From Stenomitos frigidus ULC18 (GTDB lineage: Bacteria > Cyanobacteriota > Cyanobacteriia > Leptolyngbyales > Leptolyngbyaceae), in contig NZ_PVWK01000014.1 of assembly GCF_003003795.1 (NCBI RefSeq), positions 1-64,000 on the forward strand: 64,000 nt of DNA, read 5' to 3'. Shown here one piece after another: positions 8,934 through 17,759 of the stretch (positions within the stretch are counted from its first letter, which is position 1; every line of letters starts with the position of its first letter). The position numbers and the translations under genes were made by a program. The notes below the pieces were generated by a model. It saw nothing but the letters and a program-made list of their open reading frames with translations. It ran no database searches and was not told the origin of the DNA.

Positions 8934-11900
8934 ATGAGTACGACCGAACACCCACAACTAGATGTGCAGGTAGAGAATGAGCGATCGCTGGATACGCTGG
9001 TGCGTGCCATTACGCTCTCGCAGCATCAGTTCGCGCTGATTTTGGTGCGCTGCAACTACACCAAGCTACGCGAGCGCATGGTAGAGCAACTGAAAGAACG
9101 CTGCCCCTTTCCCATCCAAGAATATACGCTGCCGGAATCGACCACAACGCTTTACACCCGGATTCGGACAAAGCTAGAAGACAATGAGCAGGGAGGCGAG
9201 GCGGACGCAGAGAGTCGGGGAAGCGAGGGAGCAGTAGAGGCTGAGAGAGAACGAATAGCGAACAACCAACCACCAACCACCAACCACCAACCTAACTCAA
9301 CACTCAACACTCAACACTCTTCTCCCCCCCTTTGCCAGCCGCCTAATGCCCTCATGATCTTTGGGTTGGAGTCGGTAACAGCGCTCGACCAGGTGCTGGT
9401 AGCTACAAATCTGGTGCGCGAGGAGTTGAGCAAAAAATTTCCGTTTCCGCTGGTGCTGTGGATGAACGATCGCGTGCTGGCAAAACTCGATCGGCTGGCA
9501 CCCGATTTGAAAAGTTGGGCAGGAAATACCGTTATTCCCTTTGATGTGGCCATCGACGCGTTGCTAGAGGGCTTGCGTCAGCATACCGATCGCCTGTTCA
9601 CATCCATCCTTGAAGCAGGCGATGAACAGTTTCTACCCAACTGGGCACAGCTTCAACAGGGCAATGCCAGCCTATGGGGCACCAATTCGCTCCGGCGAAC
9701 CGAGCTGGAATTTGCCTTCGATCGCATTCTGACGAGTGGTCAAGCCCTTGATCCAGCACTGCAAGCCAGCCTCGACTTTTTGCTTGCTCAAGATGCGCAT
9801 GCACATGGGGAATTGGAGACCGCACGCACCTGTTATGAACATAGTCTGGCGTTTTGGCGCGAAGAAAGTAAACGACAGCAAGCGCAAAAGCTGTCGGAGA
9901 CATTTGTCCTGTTGCCGTCTGCCATTGAACGTGCGGCTTGTGTCCTCGTTTATCTAGGGCTGTGGTGGCGATCGCAGGCCATGCAACAGCGCACGACTTA
10001 TACCAATGCGTGCCAGCAGGCGCGAAACTACTTTCGGCGCGGGCTGCAAGTCTTTGAGCAGGCCAACCGTCAGGATCTCGTGGCGCGCTTTATCATCCCG
10101 CAGGCAGAGGCCTTGCAGAAACTGCAGCAGTGGCATGAGTTAGAGGCACTGGCCAAACATGCGTTAGTGTTGCACAAGCTCTATGCCGATCCAGTTAGAC
10201 AGGCTCGTGATCATGGCTTTCTGGCAGAGGTGGCTTTAGCGCGTTCTGACTGGACAGAGGCCAAGCAACAGGTGGAAACAGCGCTGCAAATACTGACGAC
10301 AACAGCCGCCACGCTAGAGAATGGGGTCGATACACACAACGTCCACCTGGAATACAGCCTGGAAGTCGCAAGGCGCTATCACCAGGGTTGGTATCTACTG
10401 TTGCTGGCGAAGGCAGAAGAAAAGCTGGAACACGTAGAAACCGCGATCGCGCATCTGGAAACAGCTCAAAACCAGGCCTATCCGCCTGATGACCCTCAAC
10501 TTTACATCGAAATTCTCCGGAAACTGCGCGATCTCTACTTCCAGCAGGGACGTTACCACGAAGCGTTTCAGACCAAACAAACGCGGCGATCGCTTGAACA
10601 CCAGTATGGCTTTCGCGCGTTTATTGGCGCACTCCGTCTGGAACCGCAGCAATCTCTGCTCACTCTCATTCCTGGCCAACGCCCCCCCGAAGCGCCATTA
10701 GCTCAGGAAATTAAAGCCTCTGGTCGTCAGCAAGATGTCAATCGTCTGGTCGTTCGCATGGGGCGCAACGACATCAAACTGACTGTGATTCACGGCCCCT
10801 CTGGAGTGGGCAAAAGTTCGATCGTCAATGCGGGGTTAGTCCCAGCGCTGCACGATCGGCTGATTGGCGATCGCATTGCCTTGCCCATCCTGCTGGATAT
10901 CTACACCGATTGGCAAACAGCATTGGAAGAGAAATTGGCGATCGCAATGGGGCAGCCGTCAAGCAATAGCGGTCAGCCGTCAGCCGTCAGCGGTCAGTCG
11001 TCAGCAATCAGTCAACCCTCTCTAGCGCCGCTGCGCGAAGCGAGTCCGGAGGACTCAGCGTTACTCGACACTCAAACCTCAAAACTTCCTTCCCCCACAT
11101 CCTCACTTATTGCCCAACTCCGCCAGGCAACCAGTCTCAATTTCACCCCTGTTCTCATCTTTGACCAGTTTGAAGAGTTCTTCTTTGTCCATGAGCCATT
11201 GCAACAGCGTCGGCCGTTTTATGAGTTTTTGCGCGACTGCCTGAATCTTGATTTTGTCAAAGTTGTCTTAACGCTGCGGGAAGACTACCTCCACTACCTG
11301 CTGGAGTTTCAGCGTCTTGCCAGTCGGGATGGCATCAACCTGGATAGCATCAACGATATTCTGGGCAAAGATGTTCGCTATCCCTTGGGAGACTTTTCAC
11401 CAGCTGATGCGCGATCAATTATCAAAAGCCTGACCGATCGCGCTCAGTTTTACCTGGACGACGCACTGGTCGATGCGTTAGTAAGCGATTTGGCAGATGA
11501 ATTGGGCGAAGTCCGGGCGATCGAACTGCAAGCGGTCGGTGCTGAACTGCAAGCCGAGGGCATTACGACCTTAGAAGACTACCGCCAAAAAGGCCCCAAA
11601 GAAAAACTGGTGGCCCGATCGCTCGAAAACATCATCGAAGATTGTGGTCCTGAAAATGAAGATGCCGCGCGGATTGTCCTCTTTATGTTGACGAACGAAA
11701 ATGGCACGCGCCCGCTCAAAAGCCGCGATGATCTGGAAACCGATCTGGTCGATCTGGGGTTGACCGCTGAAATTAATAAACTTGATCTCGTGCTAGAGGT
11801 GCTCGTGGGCTCTGGGCTACTGTTTCTAGTGCCCGAAAACCCTGCTAATCGCTATCAATTGGTACACGATTATCTCGTTAGCTTCATTCGTCAACAGCAG

Positions 11901-12260
11901 GGCGAAACCGTTGCCGACTTGGAGCGGCGCGATCGCTATGAGTCAGCCTCGTTAATACCCGAACCAGTGGTCAAACGGCTGATTAGTCTACGGCAGCAAA
12001 ACGTTTTCCTCAAAACAAAACTCAAACAACTGCACGCGCTTAGACGTGTGCTGCCATCGCTACTGGTGATTGTTTCCCTGGCTCTGCTGCTAGTGGTTGC
12101 TGTATTTGGCATGACACCACCAGAGGTAGAACAGCAAGTTGAGATAGGAAGCGTTTATACCTTTGTCAAAACCAGCCACCAGCCACCTCTGCCCAGTCAA
12201 GACGCCCCGAAGCCTATCAGCTTTGGACTGAGCACACAGGAGCCAGAAGGCAGACTCTAA
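8934..12260 (+). CDS. STAND ATPase with TPR region and C-terminal TM helix
   Basis: This 1108-residue multidomain protein has four parts. (1) An N-terminal domain (about 1-230) of a kind often seen in cyanobacterial ATP-binding proteins, with LILVRCNY and ALMIFGLESV strands, looks like an inactive NTPase fold. (2) A helical TPR-like region spans about 280-560. (3) An nSTAND1-like NTPase has Walker A GPSGVGKSS (about 620-628) and Walker B LIFDQFEEF (about 740), followed by a helical region with YQLVHDYLVSFIR. (4) One TM helix lies near 1039-1058, with a roughly 50-residue tail. Two low-complexity insertions derive from heptamers: about 80-140 (CCAACCA and AACACTC units) and about 675-725, between Walker A and B. 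The start is the ATG at 8934. Membrane-tethered STAND proteins are often sensors in signalling or defence. The role here is unknown. Confidence 0.8.
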   Translation: MSTTEHPQLDVQVENERSLDTLVRAITLSQHQFALILVRCNYTKLRERMVEQLKERCPFPIQEYTLPESTTTLYTRIRTKLEDNEQGGEADAESRGSEGAVEAERERIANNQPPTTNHQPNSTLNTQHSSPPLCQPPNALMIFGLESVTALDQVLVATNLVREELSKKFPFPLVLWMNDRVLAKLDRLAPDLKSWAGNTVIPFDVAIDALLEGLRQHTDRLFTSILEAGDEQFLPNWAQLQQGNASLWGTNSLRRTELEFAFDRILTSGQALDPALQASLDFLLAQDAHAHGELETARTCYEHSLAFWREESKRQQAQKLSETFVLLPSAIERAACVLVYLGLWWRSQAMQQRTTYTNACQQARNYFRRGLQVFEQANRQDLVARFIIPQAEALQKLQQWHELEALAKHALVLHKLYADPVRQARDHGFLAEVALARSDWTEAKQQVETALQILTTTAATLENGVDTHNVHLEYSLEVARRYHQGWYLLLLAKAEEKLEHVETAIAHLETAQNQAYPPDDPQLYIEILRKLRDLYFQQGRYHEAFQTKQTRRSLEHQYGFRAFIGALRLEPQQSLLTLIPGQRPPEAPLAQEIKASGRQQDVNRLVVRMGRNDIKLTVIHGPSGVGKSSIVNAGLVPALHDRLIGDRIALPILLDIYTDWQTALEEKLAIAMGQPSSNSGQPSAVSGQSSAISQPSLAPLREASPEDSALLDTQTSKLPSPTSSLIAQLRQATSLNFTPVLIFDQFEEFFFVHEPLQQRRPFYEFLRDCLNLDFVKVVLTLREDYLHYLLEFQRLASRDGINLDSINDILGKDVRYPLGDFSPADARSIIKSLTDRAQFYLDDALVDALVSDLADELGEVRAIELQAVGAELQAEGITTLEDYRQKGPKEKLVARSLENIIEDCGPENEDAARIVLFMLTNENGTRPLKSRDDLETDLVDLGLTAEINKLDLVLEVLVGSGLLFLVPENPANRYQLVHDYLVSFIRQQQGETVADLERRDRYESASLIPEPVVKRLISLRQQNVFLKTKLKQLHALRRVLPSLLVIVSLALLLVVAVFGMTPPEVEQQVEIGSVYTFVKTSHQPPLPSQDAPKPISFGLSTQEPEGRL

Positions 12261-12393
12261 AGACCTTTCAGGCTTTGTCTAAGCCCTTTTCCTAACTTCT
12301 TTTTCTAACAGCAAACCGCTGTGCCTCATACTGCACTGTGATTGAGTCAGTTGCGGTAGGGTAAAGAGCAATGTCATTGAACCTCCTACAGCC

Positions 12394-13209
12394 ATGTCTG
12401 TCAATGCTCCTACCGTACTTGCGCTCGACTTTGATGGTGTCCTCTGCAATGGCATGAAGGAATACTTTCAGACGGCATGGCGTGCTTACTGCAACCTTTG
12501 GCAGCTAGAAGTCTCCACGCCTCCAGACGGCTTGGCTGAGCGCTTCTACCGCACTCGCCCAGTCGTCGAAACGGGGTGGGAAATGCCGTTATTGCTGCGA
12601 TCGCTCCTACTCGGCACACCTGAAACCGATATCCTCCTCAATTGGAGCACGATCGCCAAACAACAGGCAGCCACGGATGGCGTAGAACCAGCCCAGCTCG
12701 CCGCCGAAGTCGATGGGGTTCGCGATCGATGGATTAAGCAAGACGTGGATAGCTGGCTAGCAGAGCAAACGTTCTATCCCGGCATCATTCCGCAACTCCA
12801 AGCCTGGTTGACCAGCTCAACGCAAGTGGTGATTATCAGCACTAAAGAAGGACGCTTTATCCAACAACTACTGCGGCAGCAAAACGTCGATTTCACCAGG
12901 TTGCAAATTTTTGGCAAAGAGGTAAAGCGTTCTAAACCGGAAACGCTGCGATCGCTGATAGCAGAACACAACAGCACACAGCGCGATCGTGCTGCTACCT
13001 TTTGGTTTGTAGAAGATCGCCTACAAACGCTACAGGCCGTGCGTCATCAGGCAGATCTAGCCGACGTGGACTTGTTTCTAGCCGACTGGGGCTACAACAC
13101 GCAAGCAGAACGCGATGCTGTCATGCATGAGCCGCGCATCCATCTATTATCATTGCCACAGCTCAGCCAAGGTTGGACAGCGTGGATAACCGAAAACCGC
13201 TTAAAGTAA
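12394..13209 (+). CDS. HAD superfamily hydrolase
   Basis: This 271-residue protein carries HAD motif I as LALDFDGVLCNG (residues 9-20; the first Asp would be the nucleophile). Motif II is in VVIISTKEG, a Lys is available in the segment after FGKEVKRSKPETL, and motif III-like acidic residues lie in FVEDRLQTL. Its cap is large and helical (about 25-130). HAD enzymes are mostly phosphatases; the substrate is unknown. The ATG at 12394 is the only good start. It follows the STAND gene by 133 nt on the same strand; no functional link is evident. Confidence 0.8.
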   Translation: MSVNAPTVLALDFDGVLCNGMKEYFQTAWRAYCNLWQLEVSTPPDGLAERFYRTRPVVETGWEMPLLLRSLLLGTPETDILLNWSTIAKQQAATDGVEPAQLAAEVDGVRDRWIKQDVDSWLAEQTFYPGIIPQLQAWLTSSTQVVIISTKEGRFIQQLLRQQNVDFTRLQIFGKEVKRSKPETLRSLIAEHNSTQRDRAATFWFVEDRLQTLQAVRHQADLADVDLFLADWGYNTQAERDAVMHEPRIHLLSLPQLSQGWTAWITENRLK

Positions 13210-13473
13210 AGCCTATCGCCAGATTAGCGGTTGTTCATGGAGCGTTTCTGCAGGGTAAGTGCGGCTGCATAACTAGCGCAAAGCCATGACTGAAGGGCTA
13301 TCAAACCTCTGTAGGTTAAAGCAAGCGCGACCAAGTCTGTGTTTCTTGCAGCCTTCAGCGCAGCAACACTTGAGCTGTTTAGTCGCGACGGGCAAATCAG
13401 CATGAGCGATCGCTGAGTAAAGTTGCTTAAATTGGGGAAGGCCTTAACCCAGTAGTCAACGAGGTAACTCCGA

Positions 13474-14679
13474 ATGGTCGAGCATCGCTTCCCAAACACC
13501 AAGCCATTGGCTGATCACTCCCTCGACGATGATTCCTACCTCGACTACTTCTACGACATACCAGGCAGTATGCCAGGCACGCTCAACATTGAGTCAGATG
13601 CGTCTCCACCTATCATCGTGCTGATTGACTACAACGAAGCGCAAGCCGTGCGGCAGGAGGTTGAGACGCCTGAAGAATGCGTCCCCTTTTTAGACAGCGA
13701 ATCGGTCTCCTGGGTCGATGTCAAAGGACTTGGTAGCGAAGATATTCTGCGCCGGTTGGGGCAAGTGTTTAGCCTCCATCCCCTGGTATTGGAGGACATT
13801 GTTAATGTGCCGCAGCGCCCTAAAATCGAAGAATATGATGATCAACTCCTGATCATTGCGCGAATGGTAACCATGAAGTCGTCCGGCAGCGGCTTTGTGA
13901 GCGAGCAGGTCAGCCTGATTCTGGGCCGTCACTACCTGCTTACCGTTCAGGAAGAACCTGAGTACGATTGCTTTGGACCCATTCGTGAACGCTTGCGCAC
14001 TGGCAAAGGTACCATCCGCAAACAAGGAGCCGATTACCTGGCATATGCCCTGCTAGACTCCATCATTGATGGTTTTTTTCCTGTACTAGAAGAGTACGGA
14101 GAAAAAATTGAAGAACTAGAAGATGAAGTTGTTTCTAACCCTTCTCGCCAAACTCTGGAGAAAATTCACTCTGTCAAACGTGAATTGTTAGGACTGCGGC
14201 GTGCTATTTGGCCTCAACGTGATGCGATCAATGCCCTCATTCGCGATGGTAACGACCTGATTAGCCATGAGGTGAATATCTACTTGAGAGATTGCTACGA
14301 CCATGCAATTCAAGTGCTCGATATGGTAGAAACGTATCGCGAACTCACAGCTAGCTTGATGGACGTCTACTTATCGTCAATCAGCAATAAAATGAACGAA
14401 ATCATGAAGCTGTTAACCGTGATCTCGTCCATCTTTATTCCCCTGACGTTCATTGCTGGCGTTTACGGCATGAACTTTGATCCGTCTAAGTCGCCTCTCA
14501 ACATGCCAGAGCTTGAGTGGTATTGGGGCTATCCGGCTTGTTGGGCTGTTATGCTAACAACAGCATTCGGGCTTGTCTACTTCTTTTGGCGACGAGGATG
14601 GTTTGAAAACCTTTCGACTGTTGTAACTAAAGACACTGCTTCTGGTAAGCATTTGCCCCATTCTTTGATGCGCCGATGA
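13474..14679 (+). CDS. corA: CorA-type magnesium/cobalt transporter
   Basis: This 401-residue inner-membrane channel protein for Mg2+ (Co2+/Ni2+) forms pentamers. The diagnostic YGMNF motif is present in the sequence FIAGVYGMNFDPS at the end of TM1 (about residues 308-330). A second TM follows (CWAVMLTTAFGLVYFFW). The large cytoplasmic N-terminal domain with the long stalk helix is complete. A GAGG at 13461 sits about 9 nt before the ATG. The last four bases overlap the start of the next gene (ATGA), so the two are probably translationally coupled. Confidence 0.92.
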   Translation: MVEHRFPNTKPLADHSLDDDSYLDYFYDIPGSMPGTLNIESDASPPIIVLIDYNEAQAVRQEVETPEECVPFLDSESVSWVDVKGLGSEDILRRLGQVFSLHPLVLEDIVNVPQRPKIEEYDDQLLIIARMVTMKSSGSGFVSEQVSLILGRHYLLTVQEEPEYDCFGPIRERLRTGKGTIRKQGADYLAYALLDSIIDGFFPVLEEYGEKIEELEDEVVSNPSRQTLEKIHSVKRELLGLRRAIWPQRDAINALIRDGNDLISHEVNIYLRDCYDHAIQVLDMVETYRELTASLMDVYLSSISNKMNEIMKLLTVISSIFIPLTFIAGVYGMNFDPSKSPLNMPELEWYWGYPACWAVMLTTAFGLVYFFWRRGWFENLSTVVTKDTASGKHLPHSLMRR

Positions 14680-15422
14680 ACCTCGTTGATCCAATTATCC
14701 TGACCGCTTATTTGCTGTGTATCACCTATTTTCTGTATCGCATTATTGAGGCGTTCAACGATGAGTTCACGGTGCGGCTGGATACAGATTTTTTGAATAC
14801 TCAACTCAACGAACAAAATCTGCAGGACTTACTGGCTATTAGCTTTAAATTTGATAGCCGCTATGAATTTGACAAGCTGAAGCAATTGGCAGTGAGCATC
14901 AGCAACAAAGCCGGGTATGAAAAAGCGGATAACAAACCACACGGCATTTCCATTTATGTGGATTGGGACTACTGCGCGTTCACTAATCTGGACGGTCGAT
15001 CGCGCCGCGTTACCCGCTTAATGCCTGGTACAACCGTGGATCTATTTCAAAATCAAGTGTTCAGCACGATCGCGCCCAACACCACACTCAAAGAAACCAT
15101 CACAGCGGAAGACCTGCTGCAGCGCAAAGGCGAACGCAAAGACGACAAGCTCGATAGCGCGTCTCCAATGAACCTGGAAATTGAAGTGGTCAAACCCCTT
15201 ATTGACTTATCAAAGCCGGATCCAAAAGCATCTGCGGATGAAAAAGAACGCTATGCAAAGTTTATGCAACGATACGAAGACCTGATTTTTTTTCTCGAAT
15301 TGTCATTGCGGATTGTGGGTCCAAACCAATCTATTGGTGGCGATCGTGTCTACATCCTCTGCAAATTTGTCATGCACAAACTCCCTTGGACAGCTGGTTT
15401 ACCGTGGAATCCGAAGAAATAG
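14676..15422 (+). CDS. Unknown membrane-anchored protein coupled to corA
   Basis: This 248-residue protein has one N-terminal TM helix (about residues 5-24, IILTAYLLCITYFLYRI) and then a soluble domain with no motif I recognise. An acidic/lysine-rich stretch near 180-205 (SKPDPKASADEKERY) may be a flexible loop. Its ATG overlaps the corA stop codon (ATGA), so it is in a two-gene operon with corA. The context suggests a role linked to ion transport or membrane homeostasis, but this rests on the operon alone. Confidence 0.7.
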   Translation: MNLVDPIILTAYLLCITYFLYRIIEAFNDEFTVRLDTDFLNTQLNEQNLQDLLAISFKFDSRYEFDKLKQLAVSISNKAGYEKADNKPHGISIYVDWDYCAFTNLDGRSRRVTRLMPGTTVDLFQNQVFSTIAPNTTLKETITAEDLLQRKGERKDDKLDSASPMNLEIEVVKPLIDLSKPDPKASADEKERYAKFMQRYEDLIFFLELSLRIVGPNQSIGGDRVYILCKFVMHKLPWTAGLPWNPKK

Positions 15423-15519
15423 CGCGTAAACGGAAACAGGTAAAGATGGGAAGTAGGGAGTGAGGCAGGCAAGGGAAGCAAGAGCAGACGATTCCACCAC
15501 AGACTAAACTGAAGACGGA

Positions 15520-15996
15520 GGAGAGTAGGCGCAGGCAGTTGCGGCTAGTAGTCAAGAGCCTCGTGCTTAGGACTGCAATCCGAGGAAAGTCCGGGCTTCT
15601 CAAAGACCAAACTTGCTGGGTAACGCCCAGTGCGGGTGACCGTGAGGATAGTGCCACAGAAAGATACCGCCGGTCAGAAGTTTTGAATTACGAGTTACGA
15701 GTTTTGAGTTACGAACTTAAAACTCAAAACTTAAAACTCAAAACTTCTTCGGTAAGGGTGCAAAGGTGCGGTAAGAGCGCACCAGCAGCATCGAGAGGTG
15801 CTGGCTCGGTAAACCCCGGTTGGAAGCAAGGCTGCGGAACAACGGTTGGTCTTTTACCAGTTCCATGCAAAGGTGAGGTTGCCTCATCTCTGCCCGTCCG
15901 CTTGAGGCGCTTGGTAACAAGTGACCCAGATAGATAACTGCCGTCTTAGATGCATGGCATTTAGGACAACAGAACCCGGCTTATGTCCTGCTCTCC
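15520..15996 (+). ncRNA. rnpB: RNase P RNA (M1 RNA)
   Basis: This is the catalytic RNA that trims tRNA 5' ends. Conserved blocks are in order: GAGGAAAGTCCGGGCT (CR-I), GGGTAACGCCC, GTGCCACAGAAAGATACCGCC, GGTAAGGGTGCAAAGGTGCGGTAAGAGCGCACC, GCTCGGTAAACCCC, and AGATAGATAACTGCCG near the 3' end. The ends GGAGAGTAGG (15520) and CCTGCTCTCC (to 15996) pair as helix P1 and set the boundaries. At about 477 nt it is longer than usual because heptamer-derived sequence sits in the P12 region (15678-15748). An RNase III gene lies 900 nt downstream. Confidence 0.95.
15678..15748 (+). repeat. Heptamer (STRR) insertion inside rnpB
   Basis: TTTTGAG-type and TTACGAG units on the left and CTCAAAA units on the right (AAACTTAAAACTCAAAAC) face each other, so the insert can fold as an extended hairpin that lengthens P12. 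STRR sequences at this position are known from rnpB of heterocyst-forming cyanobacteria. Confidence 0.85.
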
Positions 15997-16268
15997 TCTA
16001 TTCCCATAGTCCCAAAACGTCCTGATTCCCAAAACGTTCTTCTGGCGAACGGGCTTTCTGGATGGTTTTATCGAACTTTGTTGATTCAACAACGAAATAT
16101 ATAGTTTCGGCAAAGCAGCATTGGTAGCCTGTACGCTCTTTTGAACCTGCACTAGGATGAGGGCACCAGCGACGAAATTGACGCGTATGTATTGTTGAAT
16201 GCGCTGTTAGATATGCGTAACAGATGATGCCTTGAGAGGTTACGTAGCAGCGTTTACAGGGTAAGGAC
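15997..16268. other. rnpB downstream spacer
   Basis: Two near-identical stretches (CCCAAAACGTCCTGATT and CCCAAAACGTTCTTCTGG) stand side by side at about 16010-16045. No coding frame with a plausible start and no clear T-tract terminator is visible. The promoter of the following GTG-started gene should lie here. Confidence 0.35.
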
Positions 16269-16883
16269 GTGAGTAACCAGACCTCCCAGATTTCAGTAGC
16301 AAGTGGACTTGAAACAGCGTTGAATGCTCAGCAGCTACTAGCGGTGGGAGAGCATAAACGGAGTGGCTTAATTATCTGTAAGGCTTACCACGCAGAGTTT
16401 GCGGGTCCCGGTGCCATTGTAGGGACGGTGGTAGAGCAAGCCTGTGTGCACGTCATTGCGATCGGTGCTCCCGAAATCATACCCGTTGTCACGCACCAGC
16501 AGCGTCAGACCGCCTACAGCCGTAGAATTCAGTGGATTCGTTGGCTGCAAAAGATTACAGAACATACAGACCCGCTTCAGAGAGCTGAGAAACTGTTTGC
16601 CAGCTTTGAAGAGTTTTTTGGTGCGCAAGCGCTGATGCACTTATCCGATGAGGTGCTGGCTTTACTGATTGGTGTGTTGCCACCAACGATCATGACCGTA
16701 CGATCGCGCCATCCGCTTCCAGAATCATTGCATGCACTGGAGCTTCCATCCTCCTATGAGCCGAAGAAATTTGGCTCGGCCCGGCTGCATACACGCTTGT
16801 CTCATACTAGCAGCAGTCATACATCGACCAAAACTTCTGCTAGCTTTTTAGATGCGCTCTACAACATCCCTAGCCGCGACTAA
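16269..16883 (+). CDS. Conserved-looking protein of unknown function
   Basis: This 204-residue soluble protein has no signal peptide or TM helix. The first half is beta-strand rich (SGLIICKAYHAEF, GAIVGTVVEQACVHVIAIG). The second half is helical, with FASFEEFFGAQALMHLSDEVLALLIGVLP. The last 55 residues are Ser/Thr/His-rich and probably disordered. It starts with GTG at 16269, the only suitable initiation codon at the 5' end. It lies 12 nt before the longest rnc frame, so it may be co-transcribed with rnc. I do not recognise a family. Confidence 0.6.
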   Translation: MSNQTSQISVASGLETALNAQQLLAVGEHKRSGLIICKAYHAEFAGPGAIVGTVVEQACVHVIAIGAPEIIPVVTHQQRQTAYSRRIQWIRWLQKITEHTDPLQRAEKLFASFEEFFGAQALMHLSDEVLALLIGVLPPTIMTVRSRHPLPESLHALELPSSYEPKKFGSARLHTRLSHTSSSHTSTKTSASFLDALYNIPSRD

Positions 16884-16895
16884 CCGAGTCGTAGC

Positions 16896-17693
16896 ATGGC
16901 TGAGGCTCAGAGACCTGATACTCAGAGACCTGATACTCAGAGACCTGATACTCAGAGACCTGATACACTGTCAGGCATGACACTTCAGTACCCCCACCGC
17001 CAAAAGCAGCTGCAAAGCTTGGTGCAAAAACTAGGGCTGCCTGAGCCATCACCGATCCAATGGCAGTTGCTCGATTTGGCCCTGACGCATCCTACCGTAT
17101 CAGCGACTGCAAACTACGAGCAGCTTGAGTTTGTTGGTGATGCAGTGGTGCGTTTAGCGACGGCTGTTTTTTTACTAGAAACCTATCCTGAGTTGCCAGT
17201 GGGAGAGTTTGCAGCCATTCGATCGGTACTGGTGAGCGATCGCATTCTGGCGCAACTGGCTGCTAGCTATCGGTTAGAACAATATTTGCTGGTTTCCGAC
17301 AGCGCTTTGAAGGACAAACTCGGTCAAGAATCCCGTTTGGCGGATTCGTTTGAGGCCGTGTTAGCGGCTCTTTACCTGAGTACGCAGACGCTCGTACTGG
17401 TACGTCCCTGTCTGGATCACCACTTTCGACAGTTGGTTGCCGAGATCCTTAGTGATCCGGCACGCCAAAACTATAAAGCCGCGCTGCAGGAATGGAGCCA
17501 GGCACACTACAAGACGCTGCCAGAGTATCGAGTGATTCAATCAGGGCAGGCTCAAGATCAGGATCAGCGCTTTACGGCAGAAGTCTGGTTGCACAATGAG
17601 CGGCTGGGGCAGGGGAGAGGACGATCGATTAAAGCAGCAGAGCAAGCCGCTGCACAAGTAGCATTTACCTTGGTTAGCAAGAGTTTGCCTTAG
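16896..17693 (+). CDS. rnc: Ribonuclease III
   Basis: This double-strand-specific endonuclease acts in rRNA and mRNA processing. The RNase III signature YEQLEFVGDAVV carries the catalytic Glu and Asp, and the second acidic pair is in DSFEAVLAALYL. A C-terminal dsRNA-binding domain (about residues 190-262) starts at NYKAALQEWSQAHY and ends in KAAEQAAAQVAF. The frame opens with an ATG at 16896 followed by four QRPDT repeats. An in-frame ATG at 16977 would give a 238-residue enzyme that starts like normal family members. I cannot decide between them; if 16977 is used, the repeats form the leader. Confidence 0.9.
   Translation: MAEAQRPDTQRPDTQRPDTQRPDTLSGMTLQYPHRQKQLQSLVQKLGLPEPSPIQWQLLDLALTHPTVSATANYEQLEFVGDAVVRLATAVFLLETYPELPVGEFAAIRSVLVSDRILAQLAASYRLEQYLLVSDSALKDKLGQESRLADSFEAVLAALYLSTQTLVLVRPCLDHHFRQLVAEILSDPARQNYKAALQEWSQAHYKTLPEYRVIQSGQAQDQDQRFTAEVWLHNERLGQGRGRSIKAAEQAAAQVAFTLVSKSLP
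16907..16967 (+). repeat. 15-bp tandem repeat, four copies, at the rnc 5' end
   Basis: The unit AGACCTGATACTCAG is repeated four times without change except at the end. In the rnc frame it encodes QRPDT four times. As 15 is divisible by three, copy-number change would keep the frame. Confidence 0.9.
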
Positions 17694-17759
17694 CTCACAG
17701 CCAATGACCGGGCCTACTCAGTGCTCTAGCCGACAGAGGAAAGGGAGTGATCGGAGACT

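Noticed and set aside
13224-13473. Minus-strand ORF of 92 codons upstream of corA
   Set aside because: It overlaps the corA leader with its Shine-Dalgarno sequence and has no family-like features.
15539-15937. Open frame of 132 codons on the plus strand
   Set aside because: It lies wholly inside rnpB, and its sequence reflects conserved RNA blocks.
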